Source: Tritonibacter aquimaris (GTDB lineage Bacteria > Pseudomonadota > Alphaproteobacteria > Rhodobacterales > Rhodobacteraceae). Taken from it: DNA of 64,000 nucleotides. Below the pieces are notes generated by a model. The model searched no databases and had not been told where the DNA came from. It worked only from the letters and a program-made list of their open reading frames with translations. Where the stretch lies: positions 1-64,000 of the forward strand of contig NZ_WIXK01000006.1 of the NCBI RefSeq assembly GCF_009617595.1, in the 5' to 3' direction. Within the stretch, counting starts at the first letter, position 1, and each line of letters opens with the position of its first letter. Position numbers and translations under genes: made by a program. Shown here in pieces: positions 1 to 8,432 of this stretch.

Positions 1-62
1 TTGCGATCCGCGAAGGCGGCCGCACCGTTGGCGCGGGCGTTGTGTCCAAAATCACTGAGTAA
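1..62 (+). CDS. tuf: Elongation factor Tu, 3' end (partial)
   Basis: Only the last 19 codons and the TAA stop are inside the window. The readable tail ends in GRTVGAGVVSKITE, the conserved C-terminus of bacterial EF-Tu (domain III), the GTPase that delivers aminoacyl-tRNA to the ribosome. The gene closes a str-type cluster (normally rpsL-rpsG-fusA-tuf) that would lie to the left. In most proteobacteria rpsJ follows directly; here about 2.6 kb separates them. Confidence 0.9.
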   Translation, partial: AIREGGRTVGAGVVSKITE

Positions 63-84
63 TCACTCGTTGATATGGCTACGG

Positions 85-113
85 AAAGGGCGTCCCTTTG
101 GGACGCCCTTTTT
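85..113 (+). terminator. Intrinsic terminator after tuf
   Basis: A perfect 12-bp stem (85-96 with 100-111) with a TTT loop and a short T tract. It ends the tuf transcript and separates it from the following AT-rich genes and from the S10 block. Confidence 0.85.
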
Positions 114-221
114 GGATTGCCGATTTAGTGGCTCTAAAATGTTGACTCTACCTCACACTTGACATAGTGCTCGCGCCTATCATATGTATCGTCTGCTATA
201 ATGATGTTTGGGAGGTTTTTT

Positions 222-737
222 ATGACCCGTACTCCGAACTTTAAAAGAGCATCCAGAGAGGCAAAACGCGCAAGAGCCGAACTGCCTAGGTTCCCTCCTT
301 ATGATCCTGAAGCTGTAGCTGAAAGCAATGGAATCGAAGTAGTTTACGCCTCTTTTGATGCTCCTCATGATAAAGAAATATCTGGCTTCTACCATAAAGC
401 GGAAGACAAGATCGTTGTTAACCGTGAAATTAGCGCTGGACGCATGGTGTTCACAATTGCTCATGAGCTAGGGCATGCTTTGATGCACCAAGACTATATT
501 GAATCTCAGAATTACCAACCGGTGTATCGCTCGAATAATCACGAAGGCGAGAAGCCTATTGAAGAGGTCGAGGCTGATCAATTTGCGGCAAATTTCTTAG
601 TGCCTTTAGATTTGCTCGAAAAATATCGAGATGTCGCTGATATCGGCGAACTGGCGCGTATGTTTGCGGTATCTGAGGATGTTATCGAAAATAGGTTGTC
701 CACACTGCACCGTAACCCTTGGTTGGCAAAGTCCTAA
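222..737 (+). CDS. ImmA/IrrE-family metallopeptidase
   Basis: A 171-residue soluble protein with the zinc-peptidase signature HELGH (within TIAHELGHALMHQ, near residue 84) and a downstream Glu-rich segment (EEVEADQFAANFLVP) that supplies the third ligand, as in ImmA/IrrE/DUF955 peptidases. Relatives cleave phage-type repressors or regulators, so a role in induction or stress signalling is inferred. The ATG at 222 is preferred over the in-frame ATG at 201 because GGGAGG (210-215) sits six bases before it. The gene is much more AT-rich than the flanking ribosomal genes, which suggests transfer. No partner repressor is visible next to it; a small membrane protein follows after 28 bases. Confidence 0.8.
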   Translation: MTRTPNFKRASREAKRARAELPRFPPYDPEAVAESNGIEVVYASFDAPHDKEISGFYHKAEDKIVVNREISAGRMVFTIAHELGHALMHQDYIESQNYQPVYRSNNHEGEKPIEEVEADQFAANFLVPLDLLEKYRDVADIGELARMFAVSEDVIENRLSTLHRNPWLAKS

Positions 738-765
738 AAGTCAAAAAAGTATAGGATCTTAGCGA

Positions 766-1137
766 TTGTTTTCTGCCGAAGCCATTGGGATATCCAATGT
801 TGAGCCCTCCTTGTCCAAGAAAGACGAGGCTCTCGTTGCTGGGCAGGTGGAAGCAAAGGAACTCGAGAGGCGTGCGGAGGCAGTTGAGGCAGCCGTGCGA
901 GTTCAGGGGCTTAGGGAGTTTTTTGACCTAAGAAAAACTTGGTCGTCATGGATAATCGCTTGGATTAGTGCGCTTATCTTCTTCAACGGGTGTCTTGCGG
1001 TATTCGTTGGTGCGGGGTGGCTGAATTTTTTGGAGTATGAGTGGTTTATAACTGCTGTGACAGTAGAGACTTTCTTACAAGTAGTCGGAATGGGCTACGT
1101 CGCTGTACGTTTCCTGTTTAGCGATTCAAAAAAATAA
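766..1137 (+). CDS. Small two-TM membrane protein of unknown function
   Basis: A 123-residue product beginning at a TTG codon, with AGGAT (753-757) upstream and an in-frame stop at 760-762, so no earlier start exists. Residues about 18-50 are charged and Ala/Glu-rich, suggesting a short helical or coiled-coil segment. Two hydrophobic segments follow (about 60-84 and 93-117), with a Lys-rich tail. No family is recognised. It is AT-rich like the ImmA-type gene 28 bases upstream, and the two probably form one transferred operon. The TTG start is uncertain; a second TTG about 16 codons in is possible. Confidence 0.55.
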   Translation: MFSAEAIGISNVEPSLSKKDEALVAGQVEAKELERRAEAVEAAVRVQGLREFFDLRKTWSSWIIAWISALIFFNGCLAVFVGAGWLNFLEYEWFITAVTVETFLQVVGMGYVAVRFLFSDSKK

Positions 1138-1148
1138 CAAACCTGTAT

Positions 1149-1189
1149 CCACCGCACGCTCGCCGCGCAACGCGTTTCGCTGCGAAACC
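1149..1189. repeat. 41-bp dispersed repeat, copy 1
   Basis: This stretch matches 2486-2526 at 37 of 41 positions. Its core contains the inverted repeat GTTTCGctgCGAAAC (1174-1188), able to form a small hairpin. It lies just after the AT-rich gene pair and before the convergent acyltransferase gene. REP-like behaviour is inferred. Confidence 0.7.
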
Positions 1190-1255
1190 ACCTCTGGTAG
1201 AGTGCATGAGGCAAATAGTTGCGAGTCGCCCTTTGTTCCGGATTGATCTGGTACC

Positions 1256-1969
1256 TTAAACCCGCCGCCCCGCCGCGCGGTCGGCTTTTTCGGTGATCCC
1301 ATCCAGCGCTTCAGACAGGGCGGTTTGCAGCGCGGCCATCTCAGCCTCTGTAGGTTTCTTGGGCACCTCTTGGGTCCATTCCTCACAGATCAATGTGCCG
1401 CGCGAAAAGGGCAGGGGCAGCATCTGCTTGTCCCAGGTCGGCAGTTTCAGCACCCGGCGCTCGGCAAAAGCAACCGTGAATACCCGACAACCCGTCATCC
1501 GCGCCCAGACGATCGGCACGGTCGATGACTGGCGCGCAGGACCGCGCGGCCCATCTGCAGCAATGCCGATGGAACAACCATCCTTGGTGCGCCGCAGCAC
1601 TTCGCGTGACAGCGCCACATGGCGGCGGTGGCTGCTCATCGGGATGGTTTCAAACCCCAGTCGCACCAGGATCTGCCCGGCCAGCCGCCCAGCCCGCGCC
1701 GATGAGGTCAGCGCGCAAATCCGCCCCAATGAGGTATCAAACAGATAGGGTGCCATGATCAAACGCTGATGCCAGAGCACAAAGATCACTGGCTCGCCGT
1801 TGCGCACACAGTCATCCATCGCCTCAAAGCCCGTGCGCTCCCAGCGCGAGGTGCGAAAGGCGAATCGAACATAGGCGGCAAAGAAGCCCTCAACGGTGCG
1901 ATTGAACCGGGGGCTGTCGGCGATTTTCTTGCGCAGGCTCACGTGCGGGCATCCTTTTTCCCCTGTCAT
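1256..1969 (-). CDS. DUF374 lysophospholipid acyltransferase-family protein
   Basis: About 237 residues. The segment VIFVLWHQRLIMAPYLF carries the family histidine, and IAADGPRGPAR is the conserved DGPRGP block, so the protein belongs to the DUF374/LPLAT-like group thought to act in envelope lipid acylation. The usual HX4D aspartate is not at its expected place after the histidine. The start at 1969 (MTGEKG) is preferred to the longer frame from 2041, whose extra N-terminus looks non-native; a GTG at VSLRKK is another option. It faces the AT-rich pair and is followed on the other strand by tRNA-Trp. The substrate cannot be deduced. Confidence 0.75.
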   Translation of the reverse strand: MTGEKGCPHVSLRKKIADSPRFNRTVEGFFAAYVRFAFRTSRWERTGFEAMDDCVRNGEPVIFVLWHQRLIMAPYLFDTSLGRICALTSSARAGRLAGQILVRLGFETIPMSSHRRHVALSREVLRRTKDGCSIGIAADGPRGPARQSSTVPIVWARMTGCRVFTVAFAERRVLKLPTWDKQMLPLPFSRGTLICEEWTQEVPKKPTEAEMAALQTALSEALDGITEKADRAAGRRV

Positions 1970-2075
1970 AGACCGAAGCCCGCGCGCCCGCCAGCCTTGC
2001 GCGCCTTTGTTGCATATTTCTGGCGTTTTCCCTCTTGCCACGCTCGCAGCAGTGGCTTAGGAACACCGTCACCGT

Positions 2076-2151
2076 AGGGGTATAGCTCAGTTGGTAGAGC
2101 GACGGTCTCCAAAACCGTAGGTCTCGGGTTCGAACCCTGATGCCCCTGCCA
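2076..2151 (+). tRNA. trnW: tRNA-Trp (anticodon CCA)
   Basis: 76 nt with a 7-bp acceptor stem (AGGGGTA with TGCCCCT), a normal D arm, anticodon loop CTCCAAA, T arm GGTTCGAACC and an encoded 3' CCA. In many proteobacteria tRNA-Trp precedes secE-nusG; here no secE follows and the next gene is rpsJ. Confidence 0.95.
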
Positions 2152-2485
2152 TTTTCCTCATATTAAAACCGCAAAGCTCTATCGTGTATCTGCTGTGATA
2201 TCAGGTTGCGGTTTGGCAGATATATTGCGCGTATAAGTCGCCGCGCACTTAATACGTGAAGTTTAAAGCGGGTCGGGTAACCTGCCTCGGCCTTGTTGCC
2301 TATGGTGCTGACTGTGATGCGCATGTGGGTGTTGGTTGGATCTCGGTGAAATAGCGCCGCCCCTATGTTGGCCCGTCTTCCGATGTCGGGGCTCAATCGT
2401 AGTCGTGAGTAGGAGATCTGCGCCGCGCGGGAGTCGTTGTCGGCGTGGTTGAGAAAATCCTCGAAATGGTAAACGGGAGCCGCAG

Positions 2486-2526
2486 CCACCGCACGCCCTC
2501 TACGCAACGCGTTTCGCTGCGAAACC
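2486..2526. repeat. 41-bp dispersed repeat, copy 2
   Basis: Direct repeat of 1149-1189, same orientation, same length, four mismatches, with the same GTTTCG/CGAAAC hairpin core. Confidence 0.7.
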
Positions 2527-2580
2527 CCCTTGCCATATAGGTGTTTCAGGCGTAAAGAGCGCCATCCCGTATTGCGGGGC

Positions 2581-2605
2581 AAAGGCGGGGTGATTCCCGC
2601 CTTTT
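2581..2605 (+). terminator. Terminator-like hairpin upstream of rpsJ
   Basis: A 9-bp stem (AAAGGCGGG, 2581-2589, with CCCGCCTTT, 2596-2604), loop GTGATT, then a short T run. It lies about 75 bases before the rpsJ start, so it either ends transcripts from tRNA-Trp or acts as a leader attenuator for the S10 block. Confidence 0.6.
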
Positions 2606-2679
2606 GGGTTCGATGAGGGTTTCGTGATGGTCACATGCCCTCCTCTCAACTCCAACGCCTGGATAAAGGCATTACTATA

Positions 2680-2994
2680 ATGCAAAGCCAAAACATCCGT
2701 ATCCGGCTGAAGGCATTTGACTATCGCGTACTGGATGCCAGCACGCAAGAGATCGTCAACACTGCCAAGCGCACCGGCGCCACCGTTCGTGGCCCGATCC
2801 CGCTGCCGAACAAGATCGAGAAATTCACTGTTCTGCGTGGTCCCCACGTTGACAAGAAATCCCGCGATCAGTTTGAGATCCGTACGCACAAGCGTATGCT
2901 CGACATCGTTGATCCGACTCCCCAGACCGTGGACGCGCTGATGAAGCTCGACCTCGCCGCTGGTGTTGATGTCGAAATCAAGCTGCAGTCATAA
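2680..2994 (+). CDS. rpsJ: 30S ribosomal protein S10 (NusE)
   Basis: 104 residues, the usual S10 length, with [15 protein letters not shown] at the N-terminus and the conserved GPIPLP and [11 protein letters not shown] blocks. S10 is part of the 30S head and, as NusE, pairs with NusB in antitermination. The start at 2680 is chosen because the family begins at this Met; the frame extends upstream to 2635 without conservation. It opens a four-gene block: rplC follows 18 bases later behind GGAGGG. Confidence 0.95.
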   Translation: MQSQNIRIRLKAFDYRVLDASTQEIVNTAKRTGATVRGPIPLPNKIEKFTVLRGPHVDKKSRDQFEIRTHKRMLDIVDPTPQTVDALMKLDLAAGVDVEIKLQS

Positions 2995-3012
2995 GATCGG
3001 AGGGTAGATTAT

Positions 3013-3717
3013 ATGCGCTCTGGTATTATCGCAAAGAAAGTGGGCATGACCCGCTTGTTCATGGAAGACGGCAAGCAGATCCCTGTAACCGTTCTTTCGC
3101 TGGATGGTCTGCAGGTTGTTGCTCAACGTACCGAAGACAAAGACGGCTACACTGCAGTTCAGCTGGGTGCAGGTTCCGCAAAAGTGAAGCGCGTGTCCCA
3201 AGCGATGCGTGGCCATTTTGCCGCCTCCAAAGTTGAACCCAAGCGTAAGCTGGTTGAATTCCGCGTTCCGGCTGAAGGCCTGATCGAAGTGGGTGCAGAA
3301 ATCTCTGCAGAGCACTTCCTGACAGGTCAAAAAGTTGACGTAACCGGTACCTCCATCGGTAAAGGTTTCGCTGGTGCGATGAAGCGCCACAACTTTGGCG
3401 GTCTTCGCGCGACACACGGTGTTTCGATCTCACACCGTTCGCACGGTTCAACCGGTCAGTGTCAGGATCCTGGTAAAGTTTTCAAAGGCAAGAAAATGGC
3501 CGGTCACATGGGTGCAGCCCGTGTAACCACCCAGAACCTTGAAGTTGTGAAAACTGACGCCGATCGTGGCCTGGTCTTCATCAAAGGTGCTGTACCTGGT
3601 CCAAAATCTGGCTGGGTTACCGTCAAAGACGCTGTGAAAAAGAAGGCCCCTGAAGGTCTGCCGTTCCCAGCTGCTGTTAAATCTGCGGAAGCTCCCGCGG
3701 AAGGTGGTGAAGCATGA
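3013..3717 (+). CDS. rplC: 50S ribosomal protein L3
   Basis: 234 residues. It opens with [12 protein letters not shown], and the long central extension ([17 protein letters not shown]) reaches toward the peptidyl-transferase centre; the Gln in GSTGQ is the residue methylated by PrmB in other bacteria. The C-terminal tail is Ala/Glu-rich, common in alphaproteobacterial L3. GGAGGG at 2999-3004 is its ribosome binding site. The last four bases overlap the rplD start (ATGA), showing translational coupling. Confidence 0.96.
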   Translation: MRSGIIAKKVGMTRLFMEDGKQIPVTVLSLDGLQVVAQRTEDKDGYTAVQLGAGSAKVKRVSQAMRGHFAASKVEPKRKLVEFRVPAEGLIEVGAEISAEHFLTGQKVDVTGTSIGKGFAGAMKRHNFGGLRATHGVSISHRSHGSTGQCQDPGKVFKGKKMAGHMGAARVTTQNLEVVKTDADRGLVFIKGAVPGPKSGWVTVKDAVKKKAPEGLPFPAAVKSAEAPAEGGEA

Positions 3718-4331
3718 AACTTGACGTGATCAAACTCGACGGTGCCAAAGCTGGCGACATTGAGCTGTCCGAAGACCTGTTTGGTCTGGAGCCGCGCGCA
3801 GACATTCTGCACCGTGTGGTTCGCTGGCAGCGCAACAACGCACAGGCCGGGACCCACAAGGTTCTGACCCGTTCGGAAACCAGCTACTCGACCAAGAAGA
3901 TCTATCGCCAAAAAGGCACCGGTGGCGCACGTCACGGTGACCGTAATGCGCCGATCTTCCGCAAGGGTGGTATCTACAAAGGTCCGACACCGCGTTCGCA
4001 CGGCCACGACCTGCCCAAGAAGTTCCGCAAGCTGGGTCTGCGCCACGCGCTGTCCGCAAAAGCAAAAGCGGGTGAACTGGTCATCATCGAAGACGCAGCC
4101 TCTGCAGGCAAAACAGCCGCACTGGCCAAACAGGTGAAAAACCTGGGTTGGAAGCGCGCGCTGGTCATCGATGGCGCAGCAGTCAACGAAGACTTCCTGA
4201 AGGCATCGCGCAACATCGAAGGTCTGGATATCCTGCCAACGATGGGTGCAAACGTCTATGACATCCTGAAGCGTGACACCCTGGTGATCACTAAAGCAGG
4301 TGTCGAAGCACTGGAGGCTCGCCTGAAATGA
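3714..4331 (+). CDS. rplD: 50S ribosomal protein L4
   Basis: 205 residues, standard for L4. The basic loop around [20 protein letters not shown] lines the nascent-chain exit tunnel. In E. coli L4 also represses its own S10 operon; no matching leader structure could be confirmed here. It overlaps rplC by four bases upstream and rplW by four bases downstream. Confidence 0.96.
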   Translation: MKLDVIKLDGAKAGDIELSEDLFGLEPRADILHRVVRWQRNNAQAGTHKVLTRSETSYSTKKIYRQKGTGGARHGDRNAPIFRKGGIYKGPTPRSHGHDLPKKFRKLGLRHALSAKAKAGELVIIEDAASAGKTAALAKQVKNLGWKRALVIDGAAVNEDFLKASRNIEGLDILPTMGANVYDILKRDTLVITKAGVEALEARLK

Positions 4332-4624
4332 GTGCCAAGGCAAAACACTACGACGTGATCCGCAAGCCGATCATCACCGAGAAATCCACCCTCGCATCCG
4401 AAAACGGTGCTGTGGTTTTTGAAGTGGCAATCGATTCGGCCAAACCCCAGATCAAAGAAGCTGTTGAAGCGCTCTTTGGTGTGAAGGTCAAAGCGGTTAA
4501 CACCACCATCACCAAGGGTAAGGTTAAGCGTTTCCGCGGCCAGCTGGGCAAGCGTAAAGACGTGAAAAAAGCCTATGTAACCCTGGAAGAAGGCAACACA
4601 ATCGACGTGTCCACCGGTCTGTAA
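4328..4624 (+). CDS. rplW: 50S ribosomal protein L23
   Basis: 98 residues with the L23 signature [15 protein letters not shown] and the basic [12 protein letters not shown] segment. L23 sits at the tunnel exit and docks trigger factor and SRP. It overlaps rplD by four bases. It is the last gene of the first S10 block: a strong terminator follows and rplB, its usual neighbour, is almost 3 kb away. Confidence 0.96.
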   Translation: MSAKAKHYDVIRKPIITEKSTLASENGAVVFEVAIDSAKPQIKEAVEALFGVKVKAVNTTITKGKVKRFRGQLGKRKDVKKAYVTLEEGNTIDVSTGL

Positions 4625-4649
4625 AGACTGGCCTTCTCAAGCTCTCAAA

Positions 4650-4685
4650 GAGCCCCTCACCCTCGTGGTGGGGGGCTTTTTTTTA
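4650..4685 (+). terminator. Intrinsic terminator after rplW
   Basis: GC-rich hairpin with AGCCCC at 4651-4656 and GGGGCT closing it, followed by a run of at least seven T residues. It ends the rpsJ-rplW block, so rplB needs its own promoter. Confidence 0.85.
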
Positions 4686-4880
4686 TGGAAAATATGGGCG
4701 TAAAATCCCCTTTTTATGAGGTTTTTTGTTGACCTCAGGGCCAAGAGGCATCATTGGACACGTGCTACGTTTTCGTTTCTCGACTCTTCTCTGGCCTTGC
4801 GGCGATAGGTATCGATGTTGCCTCGACGCGGCCGTGCTGCCACATAGTGTGGGCAGCCCTACATGAAAAGGAAATGCGGA

Positions 4881-5087
4881 ATGGCTACTGGCACCGTAAA
4901 ATGGTTCAACTCCACCAAAGGTTTTGGTTTTATCGCACCTGAAGAGGGCGGCAAAGACGTCTTTGTACACATCTCTGCTGTTGAGCGCTCCGGCCTGACC
5001 GGCCTGGCCGACAACCAGAAAGTTACCTTTGACGTGGAAGCAGGCCGTGACGGCCGCGAAAGCGCCACCAACCTGGAACTGGTATAA
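4881..5087 (+). CDS. CspA-family cold-shock protein
   Basis: 68 residues of a single cold-shock domain with RNP1 (KGFGFIAP) and RNP2 (VFVHIS), the nucleic-acid binding faces of the five-stranded barrel. Such proteins melt mRNA structure and may act in cold or general growth. The ATG at 4881 is preferred over 4863 because the family starts MATGTVKWFN and AAGGA lies at 4868-4872. About 195 bases of untranslated DNA separate it from the rplW terminator, room for its own promoter and a structured leader. It is monocistronic, with a terminator directly after it. Confidence 0.93.
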   Translation: MATGTVKWFNSTKGFGFIAPEEGGKDVFVHISAVERSGLTGLADNQKVTFDVEAGRDGRESATNLELV

Positions 5088-5125
5088 GCTAAGTTCAGGT
5101 GCTGGCCTTTGGGCTAGTCTCGGGA

Positions 5126-5153
5126 AAACCTCTGCAATTGCAGAGGTTTTTTT
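5126..5153 (+). terminator. Intrinsic terminator after the cold-shock gene
   Basis: A perfect 22-bp palindrome (AACCTCTGCAA at 5127-5137 and its complement to 5148) followed by seven T residues. Confidence 0.9.
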
Positions 5154-5210
5154 GTTTTGCATCTGCGGTTTTGGTTTAGGTTTCCTGTGATCAAAGAACC
5201 GGGCAGGGCG

Positions 5211-6017
5211 ATGCTGAAACCTATTTTGATTCTCACTCTTGCAGTGCTTGGCCTTGTGGGGCTGGCCTATCTCACCTTGTTTGAGGACTACGCCTACGGG
5301 CCCCACCGCAATCAGCGGATGGATGTCTACGCCCCAAAAGGCGCGGAAAACGCGCCGGTGATCTTGATGCTGCATGGCGGCGGCTGGAGCGGCGGCAGCA
5401 GGCGCTGGCCCAATGTGTGGTTCAATAAATCACGCCATTTCACCAACAAAGGTTATGTGTTTGTCTCTACCGGAACCCGTCTGCTGCCTGAGGCCGACCC
5501 GCTGGAGCAGGTAGACGATCTCGCCGCGGCCTTTGCCTATGTGGTGGAAAACGCCAAAAGCTGGGGCGGCGACCCTGATCGCATTATCCTGATGGGGCAT
5601 TCCTCTGGCGCGCATGTGGCGTCGCTGTTGGGGGTGCAGCAGGATCTGTTGCGCGCCAAAGGCCTGCCCAAACCGCTGGCGATTGTGTCACTGGATACCG
5701 CAGCACTTGATGTGACCCAGGGCATGGCCGGGCCACCGCGACGTTGGCTTGCCGCGATCTTTGGCGAGGACCGCGCGCTGTGGCAAAGGGCGTCACCTGC
5801 GCATTTCATGGATCCTGAGGACCCGCCGATGCTGGTGGCCTGCTCGACCAAATACAGCTTTCCCTGCGCCTATGCGGTTGAATTCGCCAGCGCCCATGCG
5901 CAGGTTGAGGCACTGTCGGTGCCCTACGCCCATCGCGGGGTAAACGCGCGCCTTGGCGCGAAAAATGACTATACGCAGGCGGTGGATCAATGGCTTGCGC
6001 GCCTTGGGCTGCCGTAG
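5211..6017 (+). CDS. Membrane-anchored alpha/beta-hydrolase (esterase/lipase-like)
   Basis: 268 residues. An N-terminal hydrophobic segment (residues 2-21) serves as signal anchor. The oxyanion motif HGGGWSGG and the nucleophile elbow GHSSG (GXSXG) place it in the BD-FAE/hormone-sensitive-lipase type of esterases; a late histidine (PYAHRG) is the likely catalytic base. Substrate unknown. The start at 5211 is preferred because the frame otherwise opens with TTG inside the T run of the preceding terminator, and GCAGGG precedes this ATG. It lies in the gap that splits rplW from rplB. Confidence 0.8.
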   Translation: MLKPILILTLAVLGLVGLAYLTLFEDYAYGPHRNQRMDVYAPKGAENAPVILMLHGGGWSGGSRRWPNVWFNKSRHFTNKGYVFVSTGTRLLPEADPLEQVDDLAAAFAYVVENAKSWGGDPDRIILMGHSSGAHVASLLGVQQDLLRAKGLPKPLAIVSLDTAALDVTQGMAGPPRRWLAAIFGEDRALWQRASPAHFMDPEDPPMLVACSTKYSFPCAYAVEFASAHAQVEALSVPYAHRGVNARLGAKNDYTQAVDQWLARLGLP

Positions 6018-6176
6018 GGTGGATCACGCAAAGTTCAGTTGGTCCGGTGGGCAGTGCAGCTCAAAGCGGTGACATCCGAGCCCCTGATGCGCCGCCGCGC
6101 GCTGGGATCGCTGCGGGTTTAGGGGGCTAAGATAACAGATGGGAGTACCGGCGCGGAATCAAGGGCGGAGCCCGCC

Positions 6177-6314
6177 GCGCCAGCGCCGTCCCGCCCCCAT
6201 GGGGCGGCGCTTTTTGGCTGCGGATTGGGGTGTCGGAGAAGCTCTACGGATTTGGCCGGGATAAACTGCCAAACGCCACGTTGAGACCGCCACCCCGCGG
6301 GACGGCGCTGGCGC
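6177..6314. repeat. 18-bp perfect inverted repeat with a 102-bp centre
   Basis: The arm at 6177-6194 (GCGCCAGCGCCGTCCCGC) is exactly complementary to 6297-6314. It lies in the 397-base gap between the esterase gene and an AT-rich unknown gene. Neither arm is coding. It could be a small palindromic element or the edge of an inserted segment. The rest of 6018-6414 holds no gene I can support. Confidence 0.65.
6191..6215 (+). terminator. Possible terminator after the esterase gene
   Basis: Stem CCGCCCC (6191-6197) with GGGGCGG (6201-6207), CAT loop, then CGC and five T residues. It overlaps the left arm of the inverted repeat. Confidence 0.5.
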
Positions 6315-6414
6315 TTGAACAATCGAACTTGGGTTACTTAATTTATTTAGCTTGCATTGTTGTGAAGCATGCTGCTCCACCAGTACTTTAGGTGGAGACT
6401 ACCATGGAGCACTG

Positions 6415-7356
6415 ATGAACTTTTCGTACCAGTTTACTGATCAAGAATTGGCTTGGTTACAAGCGTTGTCTACTTTGGCAGCTTTTGTTGCACTCTTACT
6501 TTCTGTTGTTGCCGTATATTTCAGCGCGAGAACTTATTGGCAGAAGAAAGGTGCGTTCATTCGTGGGAACTACAGGCTGACTTCAGGTAGTATCGCTACT
6601 GAAGACAAGTACGTTAACGAGGTTATCTTGGAGAACTTGAAAGATCGAGCGGTTGTTGTTTTCGCGATATATCTCAAGCTGTCGCCCAATTTCACGATAA
6701 AACTCGAATCCTTCGAAGACGATCCAACGATAATAAAGCCGTTTGAAGTCATTAAACGGACCTACGATCCCGTCGATTTCTATAGTTTCAACATGAAAAA
6801 GTTCGACTTAAACGGTCTAATAGATGATCGTTACCAAAAGAACCGATTAATGTTGTCAACGTCAGACGGCCGACTTGTTGTTAAAAGGCCAATTCCTTTG
6901 TGGAACCCAGTGCATGCGTGGTTCAGTAACTACATGAATGTGACGTTCGAAGCTCGGCGGGCGCTCTTTGATGGCAGAGGCTTTGGCGGAAATGTCCTGT
7001 ACCTCGTGAACCTCTATGACGGAACGGAAAAGAAGCAAGTACTCCCTCTGTACCCTGGGGAAGCAAAGTTTAAATGGTACAGGGACCTTGGGGGGACCAA
7101 TGAGTCTTTGGAAGCGGCTGAGAAGGTTAAAGCGGTCTTCGAAGATGCTATTCTGAGAGATGGCCTGCAGTTCGATAGGGTTGAGGTTATTGACGTCCAG
7201 GCGAAAAAAGAATCCTCGAACTTCTTGCCTACGGGTGAGCGGAAAGTGGCGAAACGGCACTCTTGGTTATATGTGAATATTGTTGGTCGGTTGGCTACCA
7301 AGTTGGATAAACGGCGATTGAGGAAGCGTAATAGAGTGACAGCCAAGGCAAAGTAG
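6415..7356 (+). CDS. Single-TM protein of unknown function, AT-rich
   Basis: 313 residues. One hydrophobic helix near the N-terminus (about residues 18-40, ending VVAVYFSARTYW) is followed by about 270 soluble, probably cytoplasmic residues and a very basic C-terminus. No family or catalytic motif is recognised. The ATG at 6415 has GGAG five bases upstream (6406-6409); the frame runs further to 6352 with a Cys-rich stretch that looks non-native. The base composition is clearly more AT-rich than the ribosomal genes on both sides, so the gene was probably acquired and inserted between rplW and rplB. Confidence 0.6.
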   Translation: MNFSYQFTDQELAWLQALSTLAAFVALLLSVVAVYFSARTYWQKKGAFIRGNYRLTSGSIATEDKYVNEVILENLKDRAVVVFAIYLKLSPNFTIKLESFEDDPTIIKPFEVIKRTYDPVDFYSFNMKKFDLNGLIDDRYQKNRLMLSTSDGRLVVKRPIPLWNPVHAWFSNYMNVTFEARRALFDGRGFGGNVLYLVNLYDGTEKKQVLPLYPGEAKFKWYRDLGGTNESLEAAEKVKAVFEDAILRDGLQFDRVEVIDVQAKKESSNFLPTGERKVAKRHSWLYVNIVGRLATKLDKRRLRKRNRVTAKAK

Positions 7357-7586
7357 ACGAGTGCCATTGCCACCTCCCTCCAACCCTGCTAAAGCCCATC
7401 CATCGTGTGGCCTCGGATTCGTTCCGGGGCCTCTGATATTTGCAAGTGGGGACCTTCGGGGCCCTAGAACTCTGGTCACCTGAACCGGTCGCGTCACGCA
7501 AATAGGCGCAGCAAGGCAGGGGGCTTTCACATAGCGGTATCCCATTTCTTCCTCGGGTATCGCACGCTAAACGGAAGACAGAAAGC

Positions 7587-8429
7587 ATGGCACTTAAGTC
7601 GTATAAACCGACTACGCCGGGCCAGCGTGGGCTGGTTCTGATCGACCGTTCGGAGCTTTGGAAAGGGCGTCCGGTCAAGTCTCTCACTGAGGGTTTGACC
7701 AAATCGGGCGGCCGGAACAACACCGGACGGATCACTTCTCGCCGCCGCGGCGGTGGCGCAAAGCGTCTCTACCGGATCGTTGACTTCAAACGGAATAAGT
7801 TTGATGTTGCCGCCACTGTTGAGCGCATCGAATATGACCCTAACCGTACCGCCTTTATCGCTCTGGTAAAGTACGACGACGGTGAGCAAGCCTACATCCT
7901 GGCGCCGCAGCGTCTGGCCGTGGGTGACAAGGTCATCGCCTCCAGCAAGGCCGACATCAAGCCGGGCAACGCAATGCCGTTCTCGGGCATGCCGATCGGT
8001 ACCATTGTTCACAACATCGAAATGAAACCGGGCAAAGGCGGCCAGATCGCCCGTGCAGCCGGTACCTACGCACAGTTTGTAGGTCGTGACGGTGGTTATG
8101 CTCAGATCCGTCTGAGCTCTGGTGAACTGCGTATGGTGCGTCAGGAATGCATGGCAACCGTTGGTGCGGTTTCCAACCCCGACAACTCCAACCAGGACTA
8201 CGGTAAAGCCGGTCGTATGCGCCACAAAGGCAAGCGTCCGAGCGTTCGTGGTGTTGCGATGAACCCGATCGACCACCCGCACGGTGGTGGTGAAGGCCGC
8301 ACCTCCGGTGGTCGTACTCCGGTTACACCCTGGGGTAAGGACACCAAAGGTAAGCGTACCCGTAACAAAAACAAAGCGTCGCAAAAGCTCATCATTCGCT
8401 CGCGCCACGCCAAGAAGAAAGGGCGTTAA
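7587..8429 (+). CDS. rplB: 50S ribosomal protein L2
   Basis: 280 residues. The universally conserved loop [13 protein letters not shown] near residue 225 holds the histidine close to the peptidyl-transferase centre, and the basic [11 protein letters not shown] stretch contacts rRNA. GGAAGA lies about seven bases before the ATG. It opens the second S10 block (rplB-rpsS-rplV-rpsC-rplP). The 230 bases before it hold no gene and must carry its promoter. Confidence 0.97.
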   Translation: MALKSYKPTTPGQRGLVLIDRSELWKGRPVKSLTEGLTKSGGRNNTGRITSRRRGGGAKRLYRIVDFKRNKFDVAATVERIEYDPNRTAFIALVKYDDGEQAYILAPQRLAVGDKVIASSKADIKPGNAMPFSGMPIGTIVHNIEMKPGKGGQIARAAGTYAQFVGRDGGYAQIRLSSGELRMVRQECMATVGAVSNPDNSNQDYGKAGRMRHKGKRPSVRGVAMNPIDHPHGGGEGRTSGGRTPVTPWGKDTKGKRTRNKNKASQKLIIRSRHAKKKGR

Positions 8430-8432
8430 TCT

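Larger units (their letters stand above)
2152..2679. other. Intergenic region between tRNA-Trp and rpsJ
   Basis: 528 bases with no convincing gene. It contains the second copy of the 41-bp repeat and a terminator-like hairpin. A 139-codon minus-strand frame (2163-2582) runs through the repeat, has no good ribosome binding site and no recognisable family. The promoter of the rpsJ block must lie here, but I cannot place it with confidence. Confidence 0.5.

Noticed and set aside
159-202. TTGACA (159-164) and TATAAT (197-202) as a promoter for the ImmA-type gene
   Set aside because: Both hexamers match consensus but lie 32 bases apart, too far for a normal sigma-70 promoter.
2163-2582. 139-codon minus-strand frame between tRNA-Trp and rpsJ
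   Set aside because: Runs through a repeat and the terminator-like region, no start signal and no recognisable domain.
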